Shown piece after piece: positions 24,260 through 33,536 of a stretch of DNA of 34,193 bases (positions within the stretch are counted from its first letter, which is position 1; every line of letters begins with the position of its first letter). Source of the DNA: Opitutia bacterium (GTDB lineage Bacteria; Verrucomicrobiota; Verrucomicrobiia; Opitutales; Seribacteraceae); contig NYYP01000025.1 of NCBI GenBank assembly GCA_002686835.1, positions 9,477 to 43,669 on the forward strand, written 5' to 3'. Below the pieces are notes generated by a model, which was given only the letters and a program-made list of their open reading frames with translations, was not told the origin of the DNA and ran no database searches. The position numbers and the translations under genes were made by a program.

Positions 24260-24365
24260 CATCAATATTCTATTGTTTGTGTGCCTATGCACCAATGAGA
24301 AAATGAACTAAGGGCAAAGTGGGCGAGAAAAGCAAGTGCAGTTCACAGGTTTTTGCCCGTGTGGT

Positions 24366-26093
24366 TCAGAAGACTATTTTAGCATCAGGGAGAGCTTTTC
24401 TCAATGACTCGACCCCCTTGTCTGTAACTTGAGAGTCCCATAGGTATATCTCCTCAATATCTTTCATTTGGGTGAGATCCTTCACTGCACCGTCAGAAAC
24501 CTTGGTGCCTGATAAATTTAAATAACGCAAAAATTGCATATTTTTGAGCTGTTTAATTCCCATATTCGATACGCCGGTGTTTCTTAACCCCAACCATGTC
24601 AGGTGATTCATCTTTTTGACTGTGCCCATAACCGAGTCGTCTACCTTGGTTCGGGATAAATCTAAGTGAGAAATATTGTTCTGAACTCCGGACAAAGCAC
24701 CAACTGCCCGATTATCAATCAAGTTTGGTCCAGATGAAAACTCTGCCCGAAGCATATTGTGCTTCATCGATAGTGGGGTGACAAGTGCACCAGTTTTCGA
24801 TGCAACTTCGATTTGGGTTTTGGAAGGTTTACTTAGCCTTTTCCCTAAAAGATCGACCAGAGGAATATTATCAGCAGGGGAGGTCAGGGAAACTGCAACC
24901 TTTTCCTCTTTCGGACGCTCAAAAACATCGGAGGGGTATTCCTTTGCTCCTTCATCAATCCATTTTTTAAATAGGTCGATCTCTTCTGCTGTAAGTGGGT
25001 CACCCTTGGGGGGCATAATTTCAGAATCATCGGGATCAAGGGTAATTACAACATAAAGGGTGCTTTCTTCATGATCCCCACGGTCAATAATTTCACCATC
25101 GAGATTTCCTTTCAGAACTGCCTCATATGTATCTAGTGCCAGACCAGCCTTGGGGTGAATGGTTCTGCCATTTTTAACATAAGGTTCGCCATGACAATCG
25201 AGACACCTTTCTTCCAAAATAGGAAATATATGATCATGAAAACTAATTCCACCACTGGCATCTGCAACCCCGCCAGACCCAGCTTTTGGTTTCGCTCCTT
25301 CTTCGATCCATCTTTTAATGATGTCTATTTGCTCAGGAGTCAGTGGACCACCCTTTGGGGGCATAAACATGTCATCATCTTCGTCTAAAGTTAGAACTTC
25401 GTGCAGGTAGCTATCTTCTACATCACCAGCTGTTACCACGGTGTTATCTAAGTTCCCTTTCATCACTAATTCATATGTGTTTAAAGCCAGTCCGGCTTTA
25501 GGTTGAATTGTTCTCCCATTTTTTTTGTAGGGCTCTTGGTGGCAACTAAAACAACGATCTTCTAAAATTGGCAAAACATGGTTGGCAAAATCAATTGGCT
25601 CACCCGGTTTGGGAGCACCACCACTTTTCTTTTCGACCGCAAGGTTTGGGTCTTGCCCAAGGTTAACTGGTTTATAGCTAAAAAATGAACCAGGTCGAAG
25701 TTTTGGCCCCTTTTTGGGTGGTGCTTTTAAGCGGGGGCCATCTATGGGTGCCTCAACCGACTCATCCGCATCAGTAGAGGTCGACTCGACAGTTGTTTTT
25801 TCAACTGTTTGGTTTTGTGATGCTAATTTTCTTGGATCACCAATCGGGATTTTGCCTTCTTGAGAGATTTGCCTAAGATAGATCTGATCGTTGGTTGAGA
25901 GTTGGTTGTAAGGAACTGGATATAACTTTTTATCCTTACCCTCCAGGTAGAAGGTTTGGCCTTCGTAACTTAGCACCCTCGCCGTAAATGACTGTCCTCC
26001 AACCGCGGTAAATGTCCTGAATGTTTCCTCAGCATTAAGTACAAACCCTACTAACAGCAGCAAGAACAGGGTTACATACCTGCTCATTCCCAT
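24366..26093 (-). CDS. Exported double-heme PSCyt1 protein with SHD1 and leucine-rich repeats
   Basis: 575 residues. Signal peptide about 1-21; SHD1-like domain about 22-78 (TFTAVGGQSFTARVLSYEGQ, YPVPYNQLS); a Pro/Lys-rich linker. Two planctomycete-type cytochrome c (PSCyt1) domains follow at about 168-270 and 284-386, each with one heme motif (CFSCH at 181, CLDCH at 297). The remainder is a C-terminal run of short leucine-rich repeats (LSRTKVDDSV, LRNTGVSNMGI, LSGTKVSDGAV). This mix is characteristic of Planctomycetes and Verrucomicrobia and acts outside the cytoplasm. It is the last gene of an operon, 23 bp after the DUF1501 gene. These systems have been proposed to serve polysaccharide degradation or redox processes, but function is not established. 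Confidence 0.9.
   Translation of the reverse strand: MGMSRYVTLFLLLLVGFVLNAEETFRTFTAVGGQSFTARVLSYEGQTFYLEGKDKKLYPVPYNQLSTNDQIYLRQISQEGKIPIGDPRKLASQNQTVEKTTVESTSTDADESVEAPIDGPRLKAPPKKGPKLRPGSFFSYKPVNLGQDPNLAVEKKSGGAPKPGEPIDFANHVLPILEDRCFSCHQEPYKKNGRTIQPKAGLALNTYELVMKGNLDNTVVTAGDVEDSYLHEVLTLDEDDDMFMPPKGGPLTPEQIDIIKRWIEEGAKPKAGSGGVADASGGISFHDHIFPILEERCLDCHGEPYVKNGRTIHPKAGLALDTYEAVLKGNLDGEIIDRGDHEESTLYVVITLDPDDSEIMPPKGDPLTAEEIDLFKKWIDEGAKEYPSDVFERPKEEKVAVSLTSPADNIPLVDLLGKRLSKPSKTQIEVASKTGALVTPLSMKHNMLRAEFSSGPNLIDNRAVGALSGVQNNISHLDLSRTKVDDSVMGTVKKMNHLTWLGLRNTGVSNMGIKQLKNMQFLRYLNLSGTKVSDGAVKDLTQMKDIEEIYLWDSQVTDKGVESLRKALPDAKIVF
24936..25592 (-). repeat. Internal duplication encoding two PSCyt1 domains
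   Basis: Two copies (about 25284-25592 and 24936-25244) code for closely similar domains. Shared blocks include PILE-RC--CH-EPY-KNGRTI, PKAGLAL-TYE, KGNLD, and MPPKG-PLT-E-ID. Differences are scattered substitutions, so the duplication is not recent. Confidence 0.85.
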
Positions 26094-26116
26094 CGAACTA
26101 CTTACAAGTAAAGCTG

Positions 26117-27424
26117 TTAGGTGTTTAATACATCCAACAAGGGTTCACCATCGTGAGCAACCTTGAAAGGACGACCGGAGGGCGAGTACTGAACATCGTT
26201 TAGTGGTAGCCCCATGTTATAACCAATTGTTGCATTCAATGAAGCGGGATCAACAAATTTACCTTCAACTGGATTGCGGCCAACCTTGTCCATTTTTCCG
26301 TAAACCGTACCGCCTTTTACGCCGCCTCCAGCAAGGAATGCGGAGAAACCATAAGGCCAGTGGTCACGACCATTGCCTCCATTGATTCTAGGGGTTCTTC
26401 CAAATTCGGACACAAGTACAACCATAGTGTCTTGCAGCAGACCTCGCATTTCCAAATCTAAAAGCAAGGCGCTTAGCCCCTTATCTAAATCTGCACAATT
26501 ATTTGCCACAGACTCGAAGTTGTTGGAGTGGGTGTCCCACCCCCCTCGGTTCACTTCAATGTATCGGACTTTATTTTCCACGAGACGGCGGGCTAGCAAA
26601 CAGCCCTGTCCGAATGCAGATCGTCCATAAAGATCTTTCATTGCGTCTGGCTCAGATGCCACATCAAATGCTTTGAGGTCTTCACTACGCATCAATTTGA
26701 CCGCATCATTGTAAAGATCGGTGTATGCACGAACCTGTTTTTTATCATAGGTGCCAAGGAAGCTCGCATTCATCTTTTGTGCCATTGCTAAACGACCATC
26801 AAAGCGGGTTTGGTCCAGGTAATCTGCTGCCTTACTATTGGCAAGGCCTGCATTTGGGTTGCCGATTGGAACAGGACCATACTTTGACTCGAGGAAACCA
26901 GAACTTCCAATTCGTCCATTGATCGCAATGTTCATCGGAATGGTCGAATTGATAGGGCCTGACATTTTGGCTATCCAACTGCCAAAGGTTGGGTGTGAAA
27001 TAGTTCCGCGCATCTGATAACTAGTGTGCATCAAGTAGGTGCCCTGCATGTGTGCACCCTGGCTTGTCATCATCGTACGAATGATGGCAGCATTGTGCAT
27101 ATGCTTGGCCGTTTCCGGAAGATTTTCTGAAAGAAATACACCATCTGCACTGGTTGGTATCGGACTGACAGGACCTTGGTAACTTTCTTTATCTGCATCA
27201 GTGTTCGGTGCAAATGTGTCCATGTGGGACATGCCATAAGACATATACAAATAAATTAAGTGCCTGGCTTTAGCTGGACGAGTACCAGGTTGAAGAGCCT
27301 GTGCTGGTGTATGAACATATGAACCAGCCATCGGTAAAAGACCAACTCCTAAACAGGCTTTAGCGGCACTGGCAACAAATTCTCTACGGCTTAATTCATC
27401 AAGGGATTTAAGGTCTGATTTCAT
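26117..27424 (-). CDS. DUF1501 protein with Tat signal
   Basis: 435 residues. The N terminus has a twin-arginine signal, SRREFVASAAKACLGVGLLPMAG (Arg13-Arg14), so it is folded before export. The body matches DUF1501, a sulfatase/alkaline-phosphatase-like group: HLIYLYMSYGMSHMDTFAPN, GVFLSENLPETAKHM, VNRGGWDTHSNNFE, MVVLVSEFGRTPRINGGNGRDHWPYGFSAFLAGGGVKGG. The last segment carries conserved metal-site-type Asp and His residues. DUF1501 genes almost always pair with DUF1549/DUF1553 genes, as here (23 bp apart). Enzyme activity has not been shown for the family. Confidence 0.92.
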   Translation of the reverse strand: MKSDLKSLDELSRREFVASAAKACLGVGLLPMAGSYVHTPAQALQPGTRPAKARHLIYLYMSYGMSHMDTFAPNTDADKESYQGPVSPIPTSADGVFLSENLPETAKHMHNAAIIRTMMTSQGAHMQGTYLMHTSYQMRGTISHPTFGSWIAKMSGPINSTIPMNIAINGRIGSSGFLESKYGPVPIGNPNAGLANSKAADYLDQTRFDGRLAMAQKMNASFLGTYDKKQVRAYTDLYNDAVKLMRSEDLKAFDVASEPDAMKDLYGRSAFGQGCLLARRLVENKVRYIEVNRGGWDTHSNNFESVANNCADLDKGLSALLLDLEMRGLLQDTMVVLVSEFGRTPRINGGNGRDHWPYGFSAFLAGGGVKGGTVYGKMDKVGRNPVEGKFVDPASLNATIGYNMGLPLNDVQYSPSGRPFKVAHDGEPLLDVLNT

Positions 27425-27447
27425 ATTTTTACGGGTTTATTGAAGAT

Positions 27448-29856
27448 TTATCTAACAAACAAAAATTCATGACTGTTTAAAAGTATCCAGGCAATGTCCT
27501 TATGGATATCATTCGTGCCAATTATTTTTAGAGTTTCAGTAAAGTCATTTTTTTCGCGGCTGGTCGCCTTGCGTTGGAGTATTGCCTTAAACGCAAAGTC
27601 AATTTTATCAACGATTGTTGATTGTGAGGCCAACTTTTTCATGAAGTGAGAGTTGGGATTGCTGATTATATTCTTTTCAACATATCCGTTCATTACCGCA
27701 AGAGCTTGATCAACAGAAGCTTGTTTGTGTGAAACCTGAATTTGGTCTCTTGGGGAGCCTCCAAATTGACGGATAAAATGTCCAGCCGGTGCAGGGTGAC
27801 CAACCTCTGAAGCACGTAGCGAGTTAGAATCCCTGGTTTTGGTTCCTGTCCTAGTGTAGGATTGGGAGGAAGAATTAGTGCTGGCCGCCATCATTTCTCC
27901 ATCCATCATCATCTCATCCATCGCTGGCATGTTCTCGACAAATTGATCTTTGCAACCATTGCAACAAAAAGCAACTGTTTCACCCTTTTCATTTTTTGCG
28001 GTAATTGAGGGGTCCGCCAACCTACCAGGTCTGATCGGGCAATTTTCATTGATCGGTTTTGGCTTGTTGGCCATTGCATCTTGCATATCCATACCAGAGC
28101 CGGGTGCAGGGATTCCCAGCCTCTCCAAAAAAAGTTCCTCCGCAGTCATCGAGATATATCTTTGATATTGATCGAATCCACTACCGGGAAACCGAGAGTT
28201 AATTCGCTTATCAATATCTGGGTAATTAAGGGCAACTAATGAGTCCCATAGCTGTTCTCCAGATAGTCTTTCAACAACAGGCCCCTGATAAAAGTAAGGT
28301 ACTGCTCCTCGTTTTGGATTATCTGAATCAGGACCAGAAATAACATATTTCACTTCAAAAGGCATAATTTCATCTTTAGGGTCTCTTGGCTCTATGTCGC
28401 GCGAAGGTGCTTCCCGTTGAAAAGCCTTGGTGTTGTAAAGTATGCGAAGAAATTCTTTAAGGTCGTAATCCAATGCAACCATGATTTTCTCAAGATGAAG
28501 CATGAGTTCTGGGTGGGTTGCCAAGGTGTCATCGAACATATTGTCAACCGGTTCAATCAGACCAAGTCCAAATACGGCTTTCCACATGCGGTTAGCGATA
28601 ACAGTCGTGAATCGAGGGTTATCTGGTGAAGCCAGCCAACTTGCGTAGGATGCTCGTGAGCCTTTTTGTTGAAGATTCTCATCGAGTTCTATAACCAAAC
28701 CGAAAATAGTTTTTGCCTGCAGTTCCTGACCTGGTTGGGCGTTGTCGTATTGATAATCTTTAGGGAGGTTAATTTTACCTTGGCCTAAATTATCCATGCC
28801 AAGTCCGACAATAACGCCAATTCCAGTAGCACCACGATATTTATCTCCAAGGGCGGCTCTTTGTCTTGCCTTTTCATCATCGCTGAGGTTTGGGTCGTTA
28901 GAAACTTTCTTTTGTTCCTCATTCATCCATTTTCTAGCCATACTGGAAAATTCCCGAAATTCGGTGGCACTTTTATTTACGGATCTATGAGCCCCATAAG
29001 TGTATGCAGCCATTTCGAAGAATTGTTTTTGAGTCCAGCGATCAAATGGGTGGTCATGACATTGGGCACACTCTAGGCTTGTTCCAAGAAAAACACGGAC
29101 GGTGTTGGACATGCTGTCCAGACCCATCCCTGCATCTCTGTAGTAGTAGCCAGCCGCTCCATTTCCTCTCTCCCAAAGCGGGCCAGTGGCTGCAAGCATG
29201 TCGTGCACCCAATCATCATAAGGTTTGTTTTCAGCTAAGGTTTCTTTAAGGTGCATTATGAAAGGTATGCCATCGTTACCATTTCCGCCTACTATTCTTG
29301 TTTTAGCTCTCAAGACATCAGCCCAATAAATAAACCAATTATGGGCATAACCTTCAGAGTTGAGGAGTTTATCTATGAGTAACTTCCTCCCTTTAGAGCC
29401 TCGGTTGGACATGAATTCCTCAATTTCTTCAAAAGTTGGGATTCTGCCAATGATCTTGAGGTAAGCACGTCTGAGGAAAGCATCATCAGAGATATCTTTG
29501 TTTGGGAATAACCTGTAGGATTTGAGCCTTCTTTCAATTTTCTGGTCTATAGATTTTGAAAATGTTTGCAGAGTTCGCTCGTCGAGTGGTTTTTTGAACT
29601 TAGGAAGAGCGTCATGGTTGGGCGGGAAATTGTTTTTTACAAATGCCTGATCATCTTCAGTAAAGATGTCCAAACTGATACGAAATAATTGAAGATCGCT
29701 TGTTCTTTTCATAAGAACATCACCATCTTCAAAGTATTTGACAATACTGCCGCGGATAACTTGTCCATTTTTGGACCTGAAATCGCGATCTGTTATACTC
29801 CAGACAAAACTATTAAAGGTAAAAACGAGTATACTTATCCCCAATAAAATCCTCAT
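27448..29856 (-). CDS. DUF1549/DUF1553 (PSCyt2/PSD1) exported protein with inserted YHS/TRASH-like site
   Basis: 802 residues from the ATG at 29856, which starts a signal peptide (MRILLGISILVFTFNSFVWS); an upstream start at 29907 is less likely. Order: SHD1-like segment about 20-75, then DUF1549 (RRAYLKIIGRIPTFEEIEEF, NWFIYWADVLRAKT) with a heme-type CAQCH about 263-267, then DUF1553 (SWLASPDNPRFTTVIANRMWKAVFG, EFLRILYNTKAFQREA). An odd insert at residues about 601-648 reads NENCPIRPGRLADP and VAFCCNGCKDQF, a four-cysteine, metal-binding pattern like YHS/TRASH domains, followed by a Met/Asp-rich stretch. It is first in the operon with the DUF1501 and PSCyt1 genes. Confidence 0.9.
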   Translation of the reverse strand: MRILLGISILVFTFNSFVWSITDRDFRSKNGQVIRGSIVKYFEDGDVLMKRTSDLQLFRISLDIFTEDDQAFVKNNFPPNHDALPKFKKPLDERTLQTFSKSIDQKIERRLKSYRLFPNKDISDDAFLRRAYLKIIGRIPTFEEIEEFMSNRGSKGRKLLIDKLLNSEGYAHNWFIYWADVLRAKTRIVGGNGNDGIPFIMHLKETLAENKPYDDWVHDMLAATGPLWERGNGAAGYYYRDAGMGLDSMSNTVRVFLGTSLECAQCHDHPFDRWTQKQFFEMAAYTYGAHRSVNKSATEFREFSSMARKWMNEEQKKVSNDPNLSDDEKARQRAALGDKYRGATGIGVIVGLGMDNLGQGKINLPKDYQYDNAQPGQELQAKTIFGLVIELDENLQQKGSRASYASWLASPDNPRFTTVIANRMWKAVFGLGLIEPVDNMFDDTLATHPELMLHLEKIMVALDYDLKEFLRILYNTKAFQREAPSRDIEPRDPKDEIMPFEVKYVISGPDSDNPKRGAVPYFYQGPVVERLSGEQLWDSLVALNYPDIDKRINSRFPGSGFDQYQRYISMTAEELFLERLGIPAPGSGMDMQDAMANKPKPINENCPIRPGRLADPSITAKNEKGETVAFCCNGCKDQFVENMPAMDEMMMDGEMMAASTNSSSQSYTRTGTKTRDSNSLRASEVGHPAPAGHFIRQFGGSPRDQIQVSHKQASVDQALAVMNGYVEKNIISNPNSHFMKKLASQSTIVDKIDFAFKAILQRKATSREKNDFTETLKIIGTNDIHKDIAWILLNSHEFLFVR

Positions 29857-30023
29857 ACCTTTAAATAAACTTAACCAATAACCTATCGCAAACCAAAAAG
29901 GATGCAAAACATATAAAATATTTCAAAACAATCACAATATCAGGGATTGCATGTTATAGTATAAAAAAAGACTGCTTGTACCGGGTTGCTCATTTGGAAG
30001 TTATATTGTAATAGGATTTTTCC

Positions 30024-32336
30024 GTGAAATTTTCTACCCATACCGATAAAGTAAATTCTGGGAGTGGTCACATTTGTATAGTGGTCCTGGTATTTATGTT
30101 TTTTGCAGTCGGTTGCACAAAAGAAGAAATCACTGGCACAAGCGTTCAAAACTTACCTGATCTGACTCTAACTGATGACTATGTCGGTGCAGTGGTATGC
30201 TCGGAATGCCACGCTGAAGCCCATGACAAATGGGAAGAGTCTCATCATTTTCATGCTATGGAACTGCCCAATGAACAGACTGTGCGTGCGGACTTTAATA
30301 ACTCATCCTTTGAGAATTTTGGAGTAACTACAAAATTTTTCCGCAAGGACGATAAGTATTTTGTGGAAACGGAAAACCAAGCAGGTGTAATGGAAACTTT
30401 TGAAGTTGCCTATACTTTTGGGTGGGATCCTTTACAGCAGTATCTGGTTAAGTTTCCGGATGGCAGGTTGCAGGTTTTGCCCACTTGCTGGGATGTGGAG
30501 AAAAAGAAATGGTATCACATCTATCCGGATGAAAAAATCTCACATGATGATCCACTCTTTTGGACTCGTTCCCTTCAAAATTGGGACCATATGTGTGCTG
30601 ATTGTCATTCGACGAACTTGCATAAAGAATTTGATTTTTCTTCTCAGACCTTCGCCACCAAGTATTCTGAAATCAATGTTGCGTGCGAATCCTGTCATGG
30701 TCCAGGAAGGGAGCATGTTGAGCATGCCCGTTCAGGATTCGGTTGGGAAAGTGTGGCTGATTATGCCTTGGTGGATGTGAATTCAACTAATGTTGCCCAG
30801 ATTGAATCCTGTGCAAAATGTCATGCCCGTAGGTCCATGGTTCACCCATACCATCATGCTGGTGACCGGTTTTTGGATCATTTTTTACCGGAAGTCGTTC
30901 AGCCTTGGTCTCCACAGATGCAAGTTCCCACCTATCATGTGGATGGTCAAATTGATGATGAGGTCTATGTATATGGATCCTACATCCAGAGCAAAATGTA
31001 TCACCAGGGTGTGAAGTGTACGGATTGTCATGATGCTCATACCACGAAGCTTTATCACTATGATAACCAACTCTGTACCCGTTGCCATGTAGCAGATGAT
31101 AAAAATCCAGCCGGCTATGATAATCCTGGGCACCATTTCCACGAAATGGGCACCCCGGGAGCCAGTTGCGTGGAGTGTCATATGCCACACAAAAACTATA
31201 TGGTTATTGATGACAGAAGGGATCACAGTATTCGCATTCCGCGCCCGGACCTTTCCGCCAAGTTTGGTCAGCCCAATGCCTGCAATAATTGTCACTCTGA
31301 TCAATCATTCGAGTGGGCTGCCAATGCTATCGATCGAATAAAGGGTCCTGTAAGGCAGAAGGAGGCACGGCACCCGGAAGCATTTCATAGTTATCGTTCT
31401 GGTTCAGAGGATGCGGAAAAATTATTGCTGGATGCCAGCCAAAATACATTAGCCCCTGCTTTTACACGGACAGGAGCTTTGCTTGCCTTACGTTCCTTCA
31501 TAAGTGAGGTATCTACTGAGGAAGCTCTCAGGCAACTCGATTCAAATGACTCCATAGTTCGTGTTGCGGCATTATCCAAGCTGGAAGGCTTGCCCCCTGC
31601 GGCAAGGTTCAGTGAGGTTGTATCTCTTTTAAACGATCCAGTGCGTGCAGTCCGTACAGAAGCCGCTCGTATTCTTAGTTCTGTACCGGATTCCCTTTTT
31701 TCCACCTCACAGCGTCAACGGTTTGATCAAGTCTATCAAGAGCTGAAAGCCAGGTATACCAGCAACCTGGATCGTGCGGAATCTCACCTGTCTTTGGGGA
31801 TTTTATCGGAACAACAAGGTAGCTTTACGGAGGCGGAAAAGCACTACCGCAATGCCATCATTAGGGATGATCTTTTTGTTCCAGCACGAATGAACCTAGC
31901 AACTATGTTAAGCGGGCAGGGTAGGGCTGCTGAAGCGGAAACTCTACTTCGCGATGCCCTATGTATTCAGCCAACATGGGGCCAGATTCATTATTCCCTG
32001 GGTTTATTATTGGCTGAAAATACGGATCGTTTGCCAGAGGCGATTCGTTCTTTGGAACGAGCTGCAGGATACTGGCCAGAAAACCCAAGGGTTAACTTTA
32101 ACCTAGCTATTGCTTATTGGCAGAACAAGCGGGTGGAGGATGCCGTGCGGTCATTCGAGCAATGTATTAGAATGCAGCCAGACAATCCCGAGTTTAGGCA
32201 ACGAGTCAGCGAACTTCTCGCCCAAAATGACAGGTGGTCGGAGGCCTTGCCACATCTTCGGCATTTGAATGCCCTCTTGCCTGACCGTCCTGATTTGCAA
32301 TCATTTCTTAAGCAGGCGGAGCAATATACCAAATAA
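30024..32336 (+). CDS. Octaheme cytochrome c lipoprotein with TPR repeats
   Basis: 770 residues from a GTG at 30024. A lipoprotein signal (VLVFMFFAVGC, Cys31) would anchor it in the cell envelope. Eight CxxCH heme motifs lie at about residues 59, 191, 221, 263, 332, 351, 382 and 420, with extra His residues near them as possible second ligands, like multiheme c554-type proteins. A stretch resembling HEAT repeats (about 480-560) precedes at least four TPRs (580-770). No CxxCK motif is present, so a NrfA-type nitrite reductase site is not indicated. It is divergent from the PSCyt operon across 167 bp and ends at a strong terminator. Its electron partner is unknown. Confidence 0.92.
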   Translation: MKFSTHTDKVNSGSGHICIVVLVFMFFAVGCTKEEITGTSVQNLPDLTLTDDYVGAVVCSECHAEAHDKWEESHHFHAMELPNEQTVRADFNNSSFENFGVTTKFFRKDDKYFVETENQAGVMETFEVAYTFGWDPLQQYLVKFPDGRLQVLPTCWDVEKKKWYHIYPDEKISHDDPLFWTRSLQNWDHMCADCHSTNLHKEFDFSSQTFATKYSEINVACESCHGPGREHVEHARSGFGWESVADYALVDVNSTNVAQIESCAKCHARRSMVHPYHHAGDRFLDHFLPEVVQPWSPQMQVPTYHVDGQIDDEVYVYGSYIQSKMYHQGVKCTDCHDAHTTKLYHYDNQLCTRCHVADDKNPAGYDNPGHHFHEMGTPGASCVECHMPHKNYMVIDDRRDHSIRIPRPDLSAKFGQPNACNNCHSDQSFEWAANAIDRIKGPVRQKEARHPEAFHSYRSGSEDAEKLLLDASQNTLAPAFTRTGALLALRSFISEVSTEEALRQLDSNDSIVRVAALSKLEGLPPAARFSEVVSLLNDPVRAVRTEAARILSSVPDSLFSTSQRQRFDQVYQELKARYTSNLDRAESHLSLGILSEQQGSFTEAEKHYRNAIIRDDLFVPARMNLATMLSGQGRAAEAETLLRDALCIQPTWGQIHYSLGLLLAENTDRLPEAIRSLERAAGYWPENPRVNFNLAIAYWQNKRVEDAVRSFEQCIRMQPDNPEFRQRVSELLAQNDRWSEALPHLRHLNALLPDRPDLQSFLKQAEQYTK

Positions 32337-32343
32337 CAAAAAA

Positions 32344-32387
32344 CCTCCCTCGGCGACCGAAGTCAGACGCGAGGGAGGAGCCTTTTT
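32344..32387 (+). terminator. Strong intrinsic terminator
   Basis: CCTCCCTCG (32344-32352) pairs perfectly with CGAGGGAGG (32370-32378) and is followed by AGCC and T5 (32383-32387), 7 bp after the cytochrome stop. A further small hairpin, TCCCG/CGGGA (32398-32415), lies just downstream without a T run. I see no gene between 32388 and 32587. Confidence 0.88.
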
Positions 32388-32587
32388 GAACTGATGATCC
32401 CGTTAGTAAGCGGGAACTTATAGCTTATATTTCCCAACATCCGTTGCTATTCCACCAATTGTCAAAATATATTTTAAAAATTTCTTATATTGATTATTAG
32501 TATTATTAATTTATTGATTTTTATGATAAAATTTTCATCAGTTGCAAAGGTCTTGCAAAAGGAATTGAAGATTATTATTAAAAATTG

Positions 32588-33049
32588 ATGAGTACATCAC
32601 ATTCGGTAAGCAATTGTAGGCACATAGGTTGGCTTGACCGCCTTGGTGTTGGTGTTGCCATTATTTGTGCAATTCATTGTCTGCTTACACCTATTTTAGT
32701 TGTACTGTTGCCCCTGATTGCCTCAACATTCTGGGTCAACGAAAACTTTCATTTCTGGATGCTTTCATTGGTTGTTCCTTTGACTGCTTTTTCATTCTTC
32801 ATTGGTTGCCGTAGGCACCATGATGTATTGCTTGTACTTCTCGCAATTATTGGAATTGGCTTACTATTTTGCGGAGTTGTTTTTGGATGCTCCACTTGCC
32901 ACGGTGGTCATCATTTTCCTTCTTTTTCTGATTTAAAAAATTTCCCTCATGGATTTGAATCAGTTTTCACCACCTTGGGTGGCAGCTTTTTAGTGTTTGC
33001 TCATATTCGCAATTATCGGCTCTGCCGAAAAGCGAGTTGTGATCATTAA
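32588..33049 (+). CDS. MerC-domain membrane protein
   Basis: 153 residues with four hydrophobic segments. The first, LGVGVAIICAIHCLLTPILVVLLPLI, contains the CxxHC motif (CAIHC) typical of the MerC mercury transport family, and the C terminus AHIRNYRLCRKASCDH is also like the family. An additional CSTCHGGHH stretch with several metal-type ligands sits in the third loop; it formally contains a CxxCH pattern but in an inner-membrane loop, so I do not read it as a heme site. No mer operon is nearby. Such solitary MerC-like proteins are more often linked to general heavy metal or zinc handling; the substrate is unknown. Confidence 0.82.
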   Translation: MSTSHSVSNCRHIGWLDRLGVGVAIICAIHCLLTPILVVLLPLIASTFWVNENFHFWMLSLVVPLTAFSFFIGCRRHHDVLLVLLAIIGIGLLFCGVVFGCSTCHGGHHFPSFSDLKNFPHGFESVFTTLGGSFLVFAHIRNYRLCRKASCDH

Positions 33050-33386
33050 TTTCATCCATTTTCATAACTCTGTTCCATGTTAACCAATTAATTTGGCATA
33101 ACTGAAAATAATGGTGGTTCCCAGACTATCAATGAAATTGCCATCATAATTATCGGTATGATTTTTTATTACCAATGCTGAAATTAAGGCTTGGGAAAAT
33201 AAAGTAATTATTGGGCGAGTTTCACAAATATTAATTATTAATACCCGGATCTATACATCAATTTATAGACGAAAAGTGTTCGCGGATTTATAAATTAGCC
33301 CAAAGAAATCAATTTCACATCAATATTAACAAGCAGGGTAATCTGTATAAATCCCAGTATTTAAGCCGACTATTAGCCTTAAAAAA
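33050..33386. other. Gene-free AT-rich interval
   Basis: 337 bp between the MerC-like gene and tRNA-Thr. I find no credible reading frame, RNA fold with clear conservation signals, or repeat. A TTAAGGC/GGCTTAA-like pairing next to the tRNA 3' end (about 33361-33386) could help terminate the tRNA but is weak. Confidence 0.6.
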
Positions 33387-33462
33387 TGGAGCCACCTGTC
33401 AGGGTCGAACTGACGACATCCTCATTACAAGTGAGGCGCTCTACCAACTGAGCTAAGGTGGC
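33387..33462 (-). tRNA. tRNA-Thr (anticodon TGT)
   Basis: 76 nt with encoded CCA on the minus strand. The acceptor GCCACCT pairs with AGGTGGC, anticodon stem CTCAC/ATGAG with loop CTTGTAA (anticodon TGT, reading ACN), and the T arm has TTCGACC. A complete cloverleaf. Confidence 0.96.
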
Positions 33463-33472
33463 AACCTTCTCT

Positions 33473-33500
33473 AAACTAGGGAAAAATTGATGAAGATCAA
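33473..33500 (-). promoter_or_regulatory. Possible promoter of tRNA-Thr
   Basis: On the minus strand TTGATC (33500-33495) and TAGTTT (33478-33473) are 16 bp apart, with the tRNA beginning 11 bp after. The -10 match is weak. Confidence 0.35.
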
Positions 33501-33536
33501 TTGGATTTTTGGTGAAATCTGTCTGTTTAGGAAAAA

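Noticed and set aside
30787-31304. Minus-strand frames rich in His and Cys within the cytochrome gene
   Set aside because: They are antisense to the heme-binding part of the octaheme protein; their composition follows from the complementary codons.
30024-32336. Octaheme protein as a nitrite or hydroxylamine reductase
   Set aside because: There is no CxxCK motif, and the C-terminal TPR half is unlike NrfA or Hao; heme count alone does not define the activity.
32875-32910. CSTCH in the MerC-like protein as a cytochrome c heme site
   Set aside because: It lies in a loop of a small membrane protein with a strong MerC signature; a metal-binding role is more likely than covalent heme.
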